Positions 44,743-54,534 of a DNA stretch of 64,000 nucleotides are shown one piece after another (within the stretch, counting starts at the first letter, position 1; every line of letters starts with the position of its first letter). The position numbers were made by a program, and so were the translations under genes. The stretch lies in contig JBGTBR010000010.1 in assembly GCA_041749255.1 (NCBI GenBank), positions 1 to 64,000 of the forward strand, in the 5' to 3' direction. The stretch is from JABDLO01 sp041749255. GTDB lineage: Bacteria > Bacteroidota > Bacteroidia > Chitinophagales > Saprospiraceae. The notes beneath the pieces are model-generated. The model was not told the DNA's origin, ran no database searches, and saw only the letters and a program-made list of their open reading frames with translations.

Positions 44743-45238
44743 AAAATCAGTAAGTATTATTATGGGCTCCGATTCAGATCTACCAGTCATGCAACAGGCC
44801 GCAGACATACTGGAAGAACTGGGCGTAACCTTTGAAATAACGATAATTTCTGCCCACCGAACACCTAAAAGGATGTATGAATTTGCAGAAAATGCCCATC
44901 AACGAGGCATTAAAGTGATCATTGCCGGTGCAGGAGGAGCCGCTCATCTTCCGGGCATGGTTGCGAGTATAAGCCCACTGCCTGTCATAGGTGTACCCAT
45001 ACGTTCATCCAATTCGATTGATGGATGGGATTCCATACTTTCCATTCTCCAAATGCCCGGAGGCATTCCCGTAGCTACCGTAGCTCTAAATGGTGGTAAA
45101 AATGCCGGGATTCTGGCTGCATCTATCATTGGGACATTCGACAACACTGTCCTCCAGCGTGTAATACAGTTTAAAAAAGTATTGGAAAGCAATGTCCTGG
45201 AGAAAGCTAAAAAGCTGGAAAAAAAGTATGACCGGTAA
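44735..45238 (+). CDS. purE: N5-CAIR mutase (PurE class I)
   Basis: Moves the carboxyl group of N5-CAIR to CAIR. 167 residues with the substrate motif GSDSDLPVMQQAADIL near the start, SAHRTPKRMYEFAE, and AGAGGAAHLPGMVAS (about 67-81). Overlaps purK by 8 bases and the next membrane protein by 11, so all three genes are probably in one transcript. Confidence 0.96.
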   Translation: MSKKSVSIIMGSDSDLPVMQQAADILEELGVTFEITIISAHRTPKRMYEFAENAHQRGIKVIIAGAGGAAHLPGMVASISPLPVIGVPIRSSNSIDGWDSILSILQMPGGIPVATVALNGGKNAGILAASIIGTFDNTVLQRVIQFKKVLESNVLEKAKKLEKKYDR

Positions 45239-47411
45239 GTTTTTACTTAATGAAAAATGGCATCCATTTTTATTATACCTGATTAGCTTATTCATACTGG
45301 CTTTTTATGTCGGTCCATATATGTGGCGCCCCAATGATTTTGTCTTTGCCTTCGGAGGAGATCCTTTGGTCATCTACCACAACATGGTATACCATATTTG
45401 TCACGATACAAACTTCACGCATCTCGGTGCCACCAATTATCCCTATGGCGAATCTATATTTATGACAGATGCCCAGGCATTGTTTTCTACTCTGTTAAAA
45501 TTTATCCAACTCTATATCGCCGATGTTTGTACATATGTTCCGGGTATTGTTCACTCGATTATGTTCATTTTATTCCCGTTCACGTCTGTTTTTATCTTTT
45601 TCATTTTTAGAAAATTAGGTGTGAATCCGGTATTTGCTTTTATCTTTTCTCTTTTGATTGCATTTTTATCTCCACAGATCATGAGAATGCCAATCCATTT
45701 TGGTCTGGCCTACCCTTTTCTCATACCCATGGCCATATATTGGGCTATCTCAGCATATCATTCAGAAAAAATACAATTCAAAGATTTCCTATATGGCGTG
45801 GTTATTTTTTTATTTTTTCTCAATAACCCATATATGGGTCTTATTGCGGCTTCTGTCCTGATATCAGCAGGTTTTATCACCTTTATTTCTAAAAAGTATA
45901 AAGCGGGAGTTACTTTATTTTCATTTGGCTTTTTACCGATTATAGCTGGTTATGTATTCGTAAAGTTGATTGATCCGTTTACCGACCGTATAGGATTACA
46001 ATGGGGGTTTCTTCATTACCATGCCGACTTGAGAGGTTTCCTTTTTCCACCGCGTAGTCTAATCCACCGATTTATTTCCACAATGACACAACCACCCACA
46101 ATGGAGTTTGAAAGCATTATGAACATTGGATTGGTTGCGGTCTGCGTGCTTTTGATTTTTCTGGGTAAAACAACTTATGCTATCGTGAGAAAAAAATCGT
46201 ATAGAAGTTTCCCGTGGCAAAAGTCTTTTCTGGCTGTAGTTGCCGGTTGTTTTTGTGTATTTCTTTTAGGTTCCATAGGGGCATTAGGTGGTTTTGTCAC
46301 GGAATGGATAGAAGAATATTTGGGAGCTTTGCTGATGTTTAAGGCATCGGGCCGGTTAGGATGGCCTTTATATTATTGCCTCACCATCATGGTATGTATA
46401 CTCCTCTATTCATGGTATACAAGTAATAAAGAAAAAAGATGGGTACTGCCTTTAATGATCCTAACGATGGTCATTTGGGTAGGAGAAAATCATTTTTATC
46501 TCAAAAAAATATTTGTCAATATACACCATAGTAATTGTTTTAACAGTGAAGAGATCGCATCAAAAGTTCTATCCCTACAGCCTGAATTGGGAGATCATCA
46601 AGCCATTTATCTCATTCCTGTTGTCCATGTGTGGAACGATAAGCTCATGTTCCCATTGGATTTTACTTCGCATTACACCGCTACCATGATTTCTTCCTAT
46701 TCGGGTATTCCTTTGATCAGTGGAACGCTGTCACGAGCATCTCTTTTACAATCCATCACATCTGTGCAATTGGCTTCACACCCTGTTCTTCAACGACAAA
46801 GATGGATAGACATGGATAAGGATAAACCCATTTTATTGGTTCATGGTAACGATCATGGCTCCCTTTCGGAAGGTGAAAAATTTCTGATCGATAAAGCAAA
46901 GCCAATCGGTAAAGTTTTACATGCAGATATATATTCATTGGATCCGGCTGATATTGTGGAGCCTGTAAAAATATCAGGTGATGAAGAAGGCTTTATACAT
47001 AAACAGTATTCAGAAGAAAATCTTCTTTATCATTCCGCACCTACAGGAATGTGTGTAAACGAAATACCCCAAATTTTATGGGAAGGAAGTTTATTACCAT
47101 TTATTGAGACAGACTCCTTAGAAATCAGTCTTTGGCATTATTTAGATCACAAATACCACTATGTTCCTCATCTTGAGGTGAATACTTACAGTATAAAGAT
47201 TCCCTTCTACAGCAGATCGAAAAGGGATTTCGCCGGGTATTGGTCAAGACAATCAGTGGTTATACCCTGGTCTGATTCTATCTCCATATCTGCGAGTTGC
47301 AGGTATCCGGCTTTTTTCGACCATATTCAAATCAAACCTCATAGAAAAAATACTATGTTCTCTATAAATAAGGAGATTTTGTGGTGGAATAATTACCCTG
47401 TAATGCAATAA
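45228..47411 (+). CDS. Large polytopic membrane protein, GT-C glycosyltransferase-like
   Basis: From ATG at 45228 the product has 727 residues. It has at least ten hydrophobic segments in the first 420 residues (for example PFLLYLISLFILAFYVG, FAFIFSLLIAFLSP, YGVVIFLFFLNNPYMGLIAAS) and a C-terminal soluble region of about 280 residues. The layout resembles GT-C-type glycosyltransferases acting on lipid-linked sugars: an FGGDPLVIYHN loop after the first TM segment sits where such enzymes have acidic catalytic residues. No precise family was recognised. It overlaps purE by 11 bases but is unlikely to be a purine gene. Confidence 0.6.
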   Translation: MTGKFLLNEKWHPFLLYLISLFILAFYVGPYMWRPNDFVFAFGGDPLVIYHNMVYHICHDTNFTHLGATNYPYGESIFMTDAQALFSTLLKFIQLYIADVCTYVPGIVHSIMFILFPFTSVFIFFIFRKLGVNPVFAFIFSLLIAFLSPQIMRMPIHFGLAYPFLIPMAIYWAISAYHSEKIQFKDFLYGVVIFLFFLNNPYMGLIAASVLISAGFITFISKKYKAGVTLFSFGFLPIIAGYVFVKLIDPFTDRIGLQWGFLHYHADLRGFLFPPRSLIHRFISTMTQPPTMEFESIMNIGLVAVCVLLIFLGKTTYAIVRKKSYRSFPWQKSFLAVVAGCFCVFLLGSIGALGGFVTEWIEEYLGALLMFKASGRLGWPLYYCLTIMVCILLYSWYTSNKEKRWVLPLMILTMVIWVGENHFYLKKIFVNIHHSNCFNSEEIASKVLSLQPELGDHQAIYLIPVVHVWNDKLMFPLDFTSHYTATMISSYSGIPLISGTLSRASLLQSITSVQLASHPVLQRQRWIDMDKDKPILLVHGNDHGSLSEGEKFLIDKAKPIGKVLHADIYSLDPADIVEPVKISGDEEGFIHKQYSEENLLYHSAPTGMCVNEIPQILWEGSLLPFIETDSLEISLWHYLDHKYHYVPHLEVNTYSIKIPFYSRSKRDFAGYWSRQSVVIPWSDSISISASCRYPAFFDHIQIKPHRKNTMFSINKEILWWNNYPVMQ

Positions 47412-47448
47412 TACAATTGTAATACCATTTCAATTTCATAGTTTCTTT

Positions 47449-47456
47449 TACATTTG
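47449..47456 (+). promoter_or_regulatory. TACATTTG -7 box of the amidohydrolase gene
   Basis: Perfect TAnnTTTG with about 45 bases to the ATG at 47502. It fits an independent promoter for this gene after the purK-purE-membrane protein unit. Confidence 0.5.
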
Positions 47457-47501
47457 GCAATTGATTAATTTTAACACAACTAACAAATAACATCATTACA
47501 C

Positions 47502-49220
47502 ATGGACAATAACCACAACTTTTTATACACTTACATTTTTCTGATTATGTCTCTTGGATGTATTGTGGGATGTAGCTCCACTGAAAAAGCCGATATGATC
47601 ATTCACAATGCTCAAATTTACACAGTAAGCGACGGATTTGCTCAAGGTGACGCGTTGATAATACGACAGGGAAGGATTGAATCCATCGTGGATAGTGATG
47701 AAATTGAAAAATTCACCGGTGAAAGCACAGAAATTATAAATGCTGAAGGAAATTTCCTAATGCCCGGCTTTATAGAAGGTCATGGTCATTTTTCCGGACT
47801 TGGGTACAGTCTTCTGTATCTCAATTTTCTAACCTCAAGAAGCTGGGAAGAAATCGTCAGAGGAGTAGAAGAGAAGGTCAAAGAATCAAAACCGGGAGAA
47901 TGGATCATTGGCAGAGGTTGGCATCAGGAAAAATGGGATTCCATTCCATTTAACCACGTTTTGGGTTATCCTTTTCACGATGAATTGAGCAGGGTTTCTC
48001 CAGACAATCCTGTTGTACTCCGTCATGCCAGCGGGCATTCACTTTTTGCCAATAAAAAGGCAATGGATGAAGCAGGTGTGAATAAAGAAACTCCCAATCC
48101 ACCCGGGGGAGAAATTGTCCGTTCATCAGATGGTGAAGCCATTGGTGTTTTTGAAGAGAGAGCCATGCGAATCATTAATGAATCTTTACAGCAATATCAA
48201 AACAGTCTGAGTCAGGAGATGAGGGTTCAGGAATGGTACAAAGCCATTGAATTAGCCCAGGAAGAATGCCTTAAAAAAGGAGTGACCTCATTTCAGGATG
48301 CCGGTTCCAGTTTTGAGGAATTAGAAAGATATCATCAATTGGCAAAAGATAAAAAACTGAACATGAGAATTTGGATGATGGCACGTCACGGTTCTTCCAC
48401 ATTAGAAGGAAACGTGGGTAAATATAGGGTCATTGGTGCCGGTGAAGATTTTTATACTTGCAGGGCTATTAAATCTGAAGTAGATGGGGCCCTGGGCGCC
48501 TTTGGTGCCTGGTTAATAGAACCATATAACGATAAACCAGACTTTCACGGGCAAAACACGACTGACATCTATGAAGTAAAAAAGATTGCAGATATCGCTA
48601 TGGCCAATGACATGCAACTTTGTGTTCATGCCATAGGAGACAGAGCCAATAAGGCTGTGTTGGATATTTTTGAAGGAACGATCGGCCATGCATCGAATAA
48701 AGACCTGCGATGGAGAGTAGAGCATGCTCAACACCTGGACACTGCAGATATTCCCAGATTTAAAGAATTAAATGCCATTGCATCTATGCAAGGTATTCAT
48801 TGTACCTCAGATGCGCCATTTGTAGAAAAGCGTTTAGGTAAAGAAAGGGCTAAATACGGATCTTATCCCTGGAGATCTTTATTGGATCATGGAGTGATTA
48901 TCGCCAATGGCACTGACGCACCGGTAGAAGATGTAGATCCCATACCCAGTTTTTATGCATCGGTCACCAGAAAAAGAATAGATACAGGTTTTGAATTTTA
49001 TCCGGAACAGTCCATGACACGAGAGGAAGCTATATACTCCTATACTCTGGGAAATGCCTACGCCGCATTTGAAGAAAACATTAAAGGAAGTATTGAAAAG
49101 GGCAAATACGCTGATATCGTCATTCTTTCAAAAAATTTAATTCAATGTTCTGATGAGGAAATTCCGGAGACAGAAGTACTATATACCATAGTTAATGGAA
49201 AGGTAAAATTTAGAAAATAA
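47502..49220 (+). CDS. YtcJ-like amidohydrolase lipoprotein
   Basis: 572 residues. Lipoprotein signal with CIVGC-S near residue 24, then the amidohydrolase 3 (YtcJ-like) fold: MIIHNAQIYTV, MPGFIEGHGHFSGLG (HxH metal pair), GRGWHQEKWD, HAIGDRANKAV and WRVEHAQHLD, and the late motif IANGTDAPVEDVDP. YtcJ relatives are periplasmic or cytoplasmic hydrolases of unknown natural substrate. Lipidation suggests the enzyme faces the periplasm or cell surface. ATG at 47502. Confidence 0.88.
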   Translation: MDNNHNFLYTYIFLIMSLGCIVGCSSTEKADMIIHNAQIYTVSDGFAQGDALIIRQGRIESIVDSDEIEKFTGESTEIINAEGNFLMPGFIEGHGHFSGLGYSLLYLNFLTSRSWEEIVRGVEEKVKESKPGEWIIGRGWHQEKWDSIPFNHVLGYPFHDELSRVSPDNPVVLRHASGHSLFANKKAMDEAGVNKETPNPPGGEIVRSSDGEAIGVFEERAMRIINESLQQYQNSLSQEMRVQEWYKAIELAQEECLKKGVTSFQDAGSSFEELERYHQLAKDKKLNMRIWMMARHGSSTLEGNVGKYRVIGAGEDFYTCRAIKSEVDGALGAFGAWLIEPYNDKPDFHGQNTTDIYEVKKIADIAMANDMQLCVHAIGDRANKAVLDIFEGTIGHASNKDLRWRVEHAQHLDTADIPRFKELNAIASMQGIHCTSDAPFVEKRLGKERAKYGSYPWRSLLDHGVIIANGTDAPVEDVDPIPSFYASVTRKRIDTGFEFYPEQSMTREEAIYSYTLGNAYAAFEENIKGSIEKGKYADIVILSKNLIQCSDEEIPETEVLYTIVNGKVKFRK

Positions 49221-49290
49221 ACCACATGTCTTTCAGGATTGATAATATATGCCGTATTGTATTTTGTTTAATGCAATAAAATCAGTAGTA

Positions 49291-49298
49291 TATATTTG
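49291..49298 (+). promoter_or_regulatory. TATATTTG box ahead of a mini-ORF and the Zn-ribbon gene
   Basis: Perfect TAnnTTTG, 178 bases before the Zn-ribbon ATG. Only 6 bases after the box an ATG opens a 12-codon ORF at 49305-49343, giving a possible leaderless leader peptide. Confidence 0.45.
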
Positions 49299-49476
49299 CA
49301 AAAAATGCTTAACTTTAACTCTGGAAATCGAAAACAACCATAGCCGGATAAAATACTCATAGAGTGAACGTTTAGTTTACTCATTCTTTATTGCCAAAAG
49401 TGAATAGAATTTGACTAATTGAATTATTCAGGGAAGTCAGATTATATACAATTTTGATTATTCGTTAAATCTTATA

Positions 49477-49839
49477 ATGATGAAGAAGAGTTGTATCGAA
49501 TGTGGAGATGAATACATAGGCAGAGCAGATAAACGTTTTTGTTCAGATCAATGCCGTACAGCACACCACAACCGGTTAAACAGTGATGTCCACAATTTTA
49601 TGCGGAACATCAATAACACACTTAGGAAAAACCGGAGAATTCTTGCTAATTTAAATCCGTATGGTAAAACCAAAGTTTCTAAAACTGATTTGCTGGATTT
49701 AGGATTTAAATTTAGTTATTTCACTAATATTTATATTACGAAATCTGGTAAAGAATACAGGTTCTGTTATGAACAGGGATATCTGAAATTAGAGGATGGT
49801 ACATTCGCCCTGGTAGAAAAGAAAGAGTACGTAGATTAA
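49477..49839 (+). CDS. Small zinc-ribbon protein (Bacteroidota-type)
   Basis: 120 residues. An N-terminal zinc ribbon has CIECG (Cys 6 and 9) and FCSDQCR (Cys 22 and 26); the rest is basic and helical, ending with FKFSYFTNIYITKSGKEYRFCYEQGYLKL. Proteins of this kind occur widely in Bacteroidota as DUF2116-like Zn ribbons; function is unknown, and nucleic acid binding is a plausible guess from the basic surface. A doubled ATG (ATGATG) starts at 49477; the second is also usable. Confidence 0.75.
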   Translation: MMKKSCIECGDEYIGRADKRFCSDQCRTAHHNRLNSDVHNFMRNINNTLRKNRRILANLNPYGKTKVSKTDLLDLGFKFSYFTNIYITKSGKEYRFCYEQGYLKLEDGTFALVEKKEYVD

Positions 49840-49856
49840 GGGAATGGAATTAACAA

Positions 49857-50540
49857 TTATTGGGGTTTAGTATAATAATCAAAAACCTTAGTGACTACTG
49901 CTTTTCCCAGACTTACATAATCATTCCTTATTTCAATCTCCTGGTGACCCATGCTGTTAAACAATAAATCAACAGCTGATTCAGAAAGGAAATCAGGGAG
50001 AGATGTGTTCACTTTAGTACTACTAAACAGGTTATAAGCATTAGCCGCCATAGGCCAGTACCTAAGTGCATCTGTTTTAGCCAATTCTTCTTCCATTCTG
50101 AGAGTATACCTATTTTTAACAGAGGTATACATGTTATTCTTTAATACCTGTGTCGCGGCATCCCGTCCTCCGGTTACAATAGCTACTGCATCACCAAAGG
50201 TAACCTGCCTGATGGCATCCTCCATTATAGCTGTACTTTCGTTTAGAACTACCAGAGATACCTGATTTATCTGTTGAGTTACTTTATCTATTTCACCTGA
50301 TAATCCAAGATTTCGCATAGACGACAAAACGGGTTTTAATTCGTCGGGAAGCAGAGATTCAACGCCATTGTCATTCACCTGTTTTAGTGAATTAATAGAT
50401 CTGAAAGCTGAACTACTCAAAACTTCTCTAAGAGCCTGGACAACCTCCAGTTCTGTTGGTTTTAAAACGTATTGTTTAAGTACATCGCAAGAAGAAAACA
50501 GAAGAAGTCCTGTCAAACTCAAAGTATATAATATTTTCAT
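49857..50540 (-). CDS. DUF4197 lipoprotein
   Basis: 227 residues. Lipoprotein signal with LFSSC near residue 19; the rest matches DUF4197: EVVQALREVLSSS, VTFGDAVAIVTGGRDAATQVLK and a C-terminal VSLGKAVVTKVFDYY. The family is common in Bacteroidota and proteobacteria and its role is unknown; the helical fold suggests an envelope protein. It ends 17 bases from the Zn-ribbon gene (convergent). Confidence 0.85.
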   Translation of the reverse strand: MKILYTLSLTGLLLFSSCDVLKQYVLKPTELEVVQALREVLSSSAFRSINSLKQVNDNGVESLLPDELKPVLSSMRNLGLSGEIDKVTQQINQVSLVVLNESTAIMEDAIRQVTFGDAVAIVTGGRDAATQVLKNNMYTSVKNRYTLRMEEELAKTDALRYWPMAANAYNLFSSTKVNTSLPDFLSESAVDLLFNSMGHQEIEIRNDYVSLGKAVVTKVFDYYTKPQ

Positions 50541-50716
50541 TGTGATATTTTTTTTTACATGTACCTTACTGTTTCGGTCAGAGTTTTTAATTCTTATATA
50601 ATTTAAAGTCTACCATATAAGTTCAGTTTTTCACCTACCCAAAGCAGTTATTTACCCAGGAATATTCATTTGTTAATAAATATCTTGGAACCGGCCTGTC
50701 TTGTTGCTTTTTAGTT

Positions 50717-50753
50717 AGAAAAGGGAGAAAGAAATACTCCTCCTCCCTTTTCT
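50717..50753 (-). terminator. Hairpin terminator downstream of the OmpA/TSP3 gene
   Basis: Perfect 11-base stem AGAAAAGGGAG / CTCCCTTTTCT with a 15-base loop, 33 bases beyond the OmpA stop on the minus strand. It ends in TTTTCT rather than a clean T-run, so strength is uncertain. Confidence 0.6.
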
Positions 50754-50785
50754 ATAATCTTATCCAATACTACTATATCAGATGG

Positions 50786-52363
50786 CTATAAAGGTACCAT
50801 ATTGAATTCTACTCTTCTGTTTAATGCTCTTCCTCTAAGAGTGTTGTTGCTTGATATGGGTCTGGATTCTCCATAGCCTGCATAGGTTAGTCTGGAAGTT
50901 GAAACTCCTGATTTAACCAGATAGTCATAGCAGGCTTTGGCTCTTCTCTCTGAAAGAGTCTGATTAGCAGCAGCACTTCCGGTGTTGTCTGTATGTCCGG
51001 CAATAATTAATTTGTAATCAGGGTATCTTTTCATGATCTGTCCTATTTGGGAGAGAATATCAAAAGATTCTGGCTTTAATACTGCATTACCTATATCGAA
51101 CTGAACTGCCCTCATCGCAAGCTCAAGGACAGCTTTATCTTCTTGTGAAATCTCCGGACAACCGCCTGTTGAAACAGGACCGGGAGAATTAGGGCATTTA
51201 TCCAAATGATCGGGAATGCCATCCCCGTCTGAATCAGGACAGCCATCATACGCTTTTGGTCCAGGCTGGTCAGGACATTTATCCAGATGGTCTGGAACTC
51301 CATCACCATCTCTATCCGGGCAACCGTCAGTAGAGGCTGGTCCTGGTTGATTCGGGCATTTATCAAGATGATTGGGAATGCCATCTCCGTCTATATCATC
51401 TGCCGGGCAACCATGAGGTTTTATACCCGGAATATCAGGACAACGATCTACATCGTCAGGTACACCATCGCCATCTCTATCATTGTCCGGACAACCTTTA
51501 TTACTCTTTGGCCCGGGAATATTAGGACATTCATCTTCGTGATCTGGAATACCATCACCATCTGTATCGGGACAGCCTCGGAATTCTTTCAAACCCGGAT
51601 GATCAGGACATAGATCCTGAAAATCAGGAATTCCATCTCCATCCCTGTCTGGACAACCATGAAGCTCAGGAGGTCCGGGTTCATTAGGGCAAAGATCAAA
51701 TTCATCTGGAATTCCATCTCCATCGGTATCGATCATTTCCTTTTTAACTTCTTCTTTTACCACAGGTTTTGGCGGTGTTTTGCCCAACATATATACAAAA
51801 CCTAACCCATGATGAAGGTTATTCCTGTTTTCTTCCAAAGAAAAACGATATTCTGATTGAACATTAATATAGGCATTATCAGATGCTCTTATTAATAATC
51901 CCAAACCTATGGGGAATTGTATATTTACATCTTCCCATGATTCGACTACAGCTCCGGCACCTGCCATTACATAAGGTATTACGAGACCATCGCGTTTATT
52001 GAGTAAATACTGCCCTTGCACATCCAGGCCAGCTATGGTCATTCTGGTTAAAATCTCACTATCCATGCGGGTTACTACACCAAACTTGGCAGGGACAACT
52101 AAGTTGATTCGGTTGCTCAACTCTTTATATAAACCGATTTCAAAACCTGTGTTATAGTCCTTAATGGCGGATAAATCACCTCCATTTTGTGATTGATAAT
52201 CCAACATAAGGAGTTTAAAGGAAATCCCTAAAGTGGAATCATTATCGACCTTTACTGTGTCTACTATAGTTTCTTTTGAAGCTGCCCCATCGACTTGCTG
52301 ACCTTGTATAACCACAGATATACACAAGAACCATAAAAGAAGGATCGTAATTTTCTTTTCCAT
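50786..52363 (-). CDS. OmpA-family protein with thrombospondin type 3 repeats
   Basis: 525 residues: signal peptide (about 1-22), a beta-barrel-like N-terminal domain (about 40-200), seven calcium-binding thrombospondin type 3 repeats (about 212-400; each is DxDGDGIPDxxDxCPxxPG, with GC), and a C-terminal OmpA domain (about 405-525) with IIAGHTDNTGS, SERRAKACYDYLVKSGV and NRRVEFNM. It anchors the outer membrane to peptidoglycan and the repeats make a rigid, Ca2+-dependent stalk, a Bacteroidota hallmark. A hairpin terminator follows. Confidence 0.95.
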   Translation of the reverse strand: MEKKITILLLWFLCISVVIQGQQVDGAASKETIVDTVKVDNDSTLGISFKLLMLDYQSQNGGDLSAIKDYNTGFEIGLYKELSNRINLVVPAKFGVVTRMDSEILTRMTIAGLDVQGQYLLNKRDGLVIPYVMAGAGAVVESWEDVNIQFPIGLGLLIRASDNAYINVQSEYRFSLEENRNNLHHGLGFVYMLGKTPPKPVVKEEVKKEMIDTDGDGIPDEFDLCPNEPGPPELHGCPDRDGDGIPDFQDLCPDHPGLKEFRGCPDTDGDGIPDHEDECPNIPGPKSNKGCPDNDRDGDGVPDDVDRCPDIPGIKPHGCPADDIDGDGIPNHLDKCPNQPGPASTDGCPDRDGDGVPDHLDKCPDQPGPKAYDGCPDSDGDGIPDHLDKCPNSPGPVSTGGCPEISQEDKAVLELAMRAVQFDIGNAVLKPESFDILSQIGQIMKRYPDYKLIIAGHTDNTGSAAANQTLSERRAKACYDYLVKSGVSTSRLTYAGYGESRPISSNNTLRGRALNRRVEFNMVPL

Positions 52364-52680
52364 GAATATTAATTTAAGTATGGAATAACTCGAATGTGTA
52401 AGATTGCACTGAAAATAATTGACTCACAATTGTAAATGCATTAACATTGCGATGTCCATTTGCATAGTAGTACATAAAACGGAATACAATAACCATTTAC
52501 ATGCTACCAACTACAAAAATAACATTTAATTCGAAAAAAGAAAAAAAACATTGAAAATATTAAATATAATAGATATACGTTGATTACTGTAAATCTGTAA
52601 TTTAGTTTTAAACAAAACATTTATAATACAAATGGATTTTCTTTCACACCTGCCTTCGATCAGTTTATAAAGTGTAAATG
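52364..52680. other. Divergent intergenic region, low complexity
   Basis: Highly AT-rich. No protein-like ORF, no repeat island and no hairpin terminator; the only signal is the TAnnTTTG box at its right end. Confidence 0.45.
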
Positions 52681-52688
52681 TATTTTTG
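52681..52688 (+). promoter_or_regulatory. TATTTTTG -7 box of the small TPR gene
   Basis: Perfect TAnnTTTG; the ATG at 52720 lies 31 bases downstream. It supports that start over the upstream ATG at 52678, which would precede the box. Confidence 0.55.
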
Positions 52689-52719
52689 CATTCATAATTT
52701 AGGCAAAAGAATTCCAACA

Positions 52720-53058
52720 ATGAGTAACCATACCCGACTTGAACAGTTAATTAAAATGAACCTGGAAAACCCAAATGATGACTTTATCATCTATGCTTTA
52801 GCCAAAGAATATGAGAAATTAGAAATGGTAGAAAAGGCCCTCGACTCCTTTTTCTACCTGAAAGAAAAAAACCCTGCATACATAGGAGTCTATTATCATT
52901 TGGGAAAATTGCTTGAAATCAATTCAAGACAGCTTGAAGCCTTAGAAATCTATAATGAGGGTATCCAAATGGCAAAATCTATTCAAGATATGCATGCTTT
53001 GTCCGAATTACAATCTGCAAAACTCAATCTCGAAATAGAAATGGAGGGAGAAGTTTGA
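52720..53058 (+). CDS. Small tetratricopeptide repeat protein
   Basis: 112 residues from ATG at 52720 (MSNHTRLEQLIKMNLENPNDDF). Two to three TPR repeats: FIIYALAKEYEKLEMVEKAL and GVYYHLGKLLEINSRQLEALEIY. No signal peptide, so it is cytoplasmic, probably a protein-protein adaptor. The upstream ATG at 52678 is before the promoter box and is rejected. Precedes the FAD enzyme by about 215 bases. Confidence 0.8.
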   Translation: MSNHTRLEQLIKMNLENPNDDFIIYALAKEYEKLEMVEKALDSFFYLKEKNPAYIGVYYHLGKLLEINSRQLEALEIYNEGIQMAKSIQDMHALSELQSAKLNLEIEMEGEV

Positions 53059-53272
53059 TACCAATTCCGTTTTGTACTTCAGAACTTTTTACATTTGAGC
53101 AGAAAATAAGAGCTACTTTTTTGCCATTGTGTATTTTAAAATATTTAATGTGCTGCAATAAAATGCCTTTTTATGATCAAATTGGATTTTATCTGGATGG
53201 TTGGTATTTTTCATTTTGTTTCATGTAAAATTATACATGCCAACTCTTGATTGGTTTACATGTTAATAAGCT

Positions 53273-54526
53273 ATGAAAAATAAAAAAATCGTCATCATAG
53301 GAGCCGGTGTAGCCGGGCTTATTGCAGCATTTGAATTGGAGCGCAAAGGAATTAAGCCCATCATCTTGGAAAGTAAAGATACTATTGGGGGGCGTGTTCA
53401 AAGCGATCGTATAGACGGATTTATACTGGACAGAGGATTTCAGGTATTGCCCTCTGCCTATCCAGAAATTACCCGATATCTGAATGTGGAAACTCTGGAT
53501 CTGAAGCCATTCTATTCCGGAGCATTAATACATGCCGAAGGTAAGAAACATATATTTAGTAATCCGGTCAGGCATCCGGAACATCTGTTTTCAACAATTT
53601 TTTCTGCAATTACCTCACCTAAGGATCTGTATTCGCTCTGGATATTGCATAGAAAAATAAGGAAATGGTCTTTGGAAGAAATATTTCAGATGGAAGAACA
53701 GACTACCCTTTCATTTTTAAAATCCTCCGGATTCTCTCAGAAATTGATACTTTCATTTTTTACTCCCTTCTTCGGAGGTATTTTCCTGGAAACCAAATTG
53801 GAAACATCCGCACGAATGTTCGCTTTTACATTTAAAATGTTTTTAGAAGGAAGGGCAACTATACCTAAAAAAGGAATGTCTTGTATTCCTTTACAATTGG
53901 CAGAAAAACTAAAAAATACAAAAATTATCCTTAATCAAAAAGTCAGAACGATACAAGGAAACTCTATTTTAATGAAAGATGGTCATTCCATGCAGGCAGA
54001 TAAGATCATTGTCACATCCAATCCAGGCAAATTCATCCATGGTCTCGGTAATAAAATAGAAGATTACAGAGAGGTTTACCAGTATTATTTTGCGACAGAC
54101 CACTCTACACTAGGAATTCCAGTTATTGCTTTGGTATCTGATCCTGAATACATTGTGAATAATTACACCTATATGACAGATGTAAGTCCTGAATACAGTT
54201 CTGATGGTCGTGCTTTGCTTTCCGTCACTGTGATAAACAGATCAGACATGTCACTCCATGATGCCGGGAATAAAGCGAAAAAAGAATTGTCTATACTTAC
54301 AGGTCATCCAATGGAGGGGCTTGAATTAATTAAAGCATATTATATTAAAAAAGCACTTCCTGTCATTCAGAATATGCGATACATAATTACTCCCTCAGAA
54401 TGCCGCATATTGGATCACGTATATCTGGCTGGAGACTATATGCTTAATCCATCACTTAATGCGGCGATGACATCCGGCAGATTAGCGGCATTAGCACTTG
54501 TTAAAGATCTGGAAGGAGGGATGTGA
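53273..54526 (+). CDS. FAD-dependent amine oxidase/protoporphyrinogen oxidase-like protein
   Basis: 417-residue flavoprotein. The ADP-binding fold is at the start: IVIIGAGVAGLIAAFELERKG (GxGxxG) followed by ESKDTIGGRVQSD (GG motif). The C-terminal end has VYLAGDYMLNPSLNAAMTSGRLAA, the FAD-interacting GDxxxxxSxxGAxxSG-type motif. Such proteins in this family include amine oxidases, desaturases and protoporphyrinogen oxidase relatives; the exact substrate cannot be told. It ends 8 bases from the T9SS gene (convergent). Confidence 0.85.
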   Translation: MKNKKIVIIGAGVAGLIAAFELERKGIKPIILESKDTIGGRVQSDRIDGFILDRGFQVLPSAYPEITRYLNVETLDLKPFYSGALIHAEGKKHIFSNPVRHPEHLFSTIFSAITSPKDLYSLWILHRKIRKWSLEEIFQMEEQTTLSFLKSSGFSQKLILSFFTPFFGGIFLETKLETSARMFAFTFKMFLEGRATIPKKGMSCIPLQLAEKLKNTKIILNQKVRTIQGNSILMKDGHSMQADKIIVTSNPGKFIHGLGNKIEDYREVYQYYFATDHSTLGIPVIALVSDPEYIVNNYTYMTDVSPEYSSDGRALLSVTVINRSDMSLHDAGNKAKKELSILTGHPMEGLELIKAYYIKKALPVIQNMRYIITPSECRILDHVYLAGDYMLNPSLNAAMTSGRLAALALVKDLEGGM

Positions 54527-54534
54527 ATCGAATT

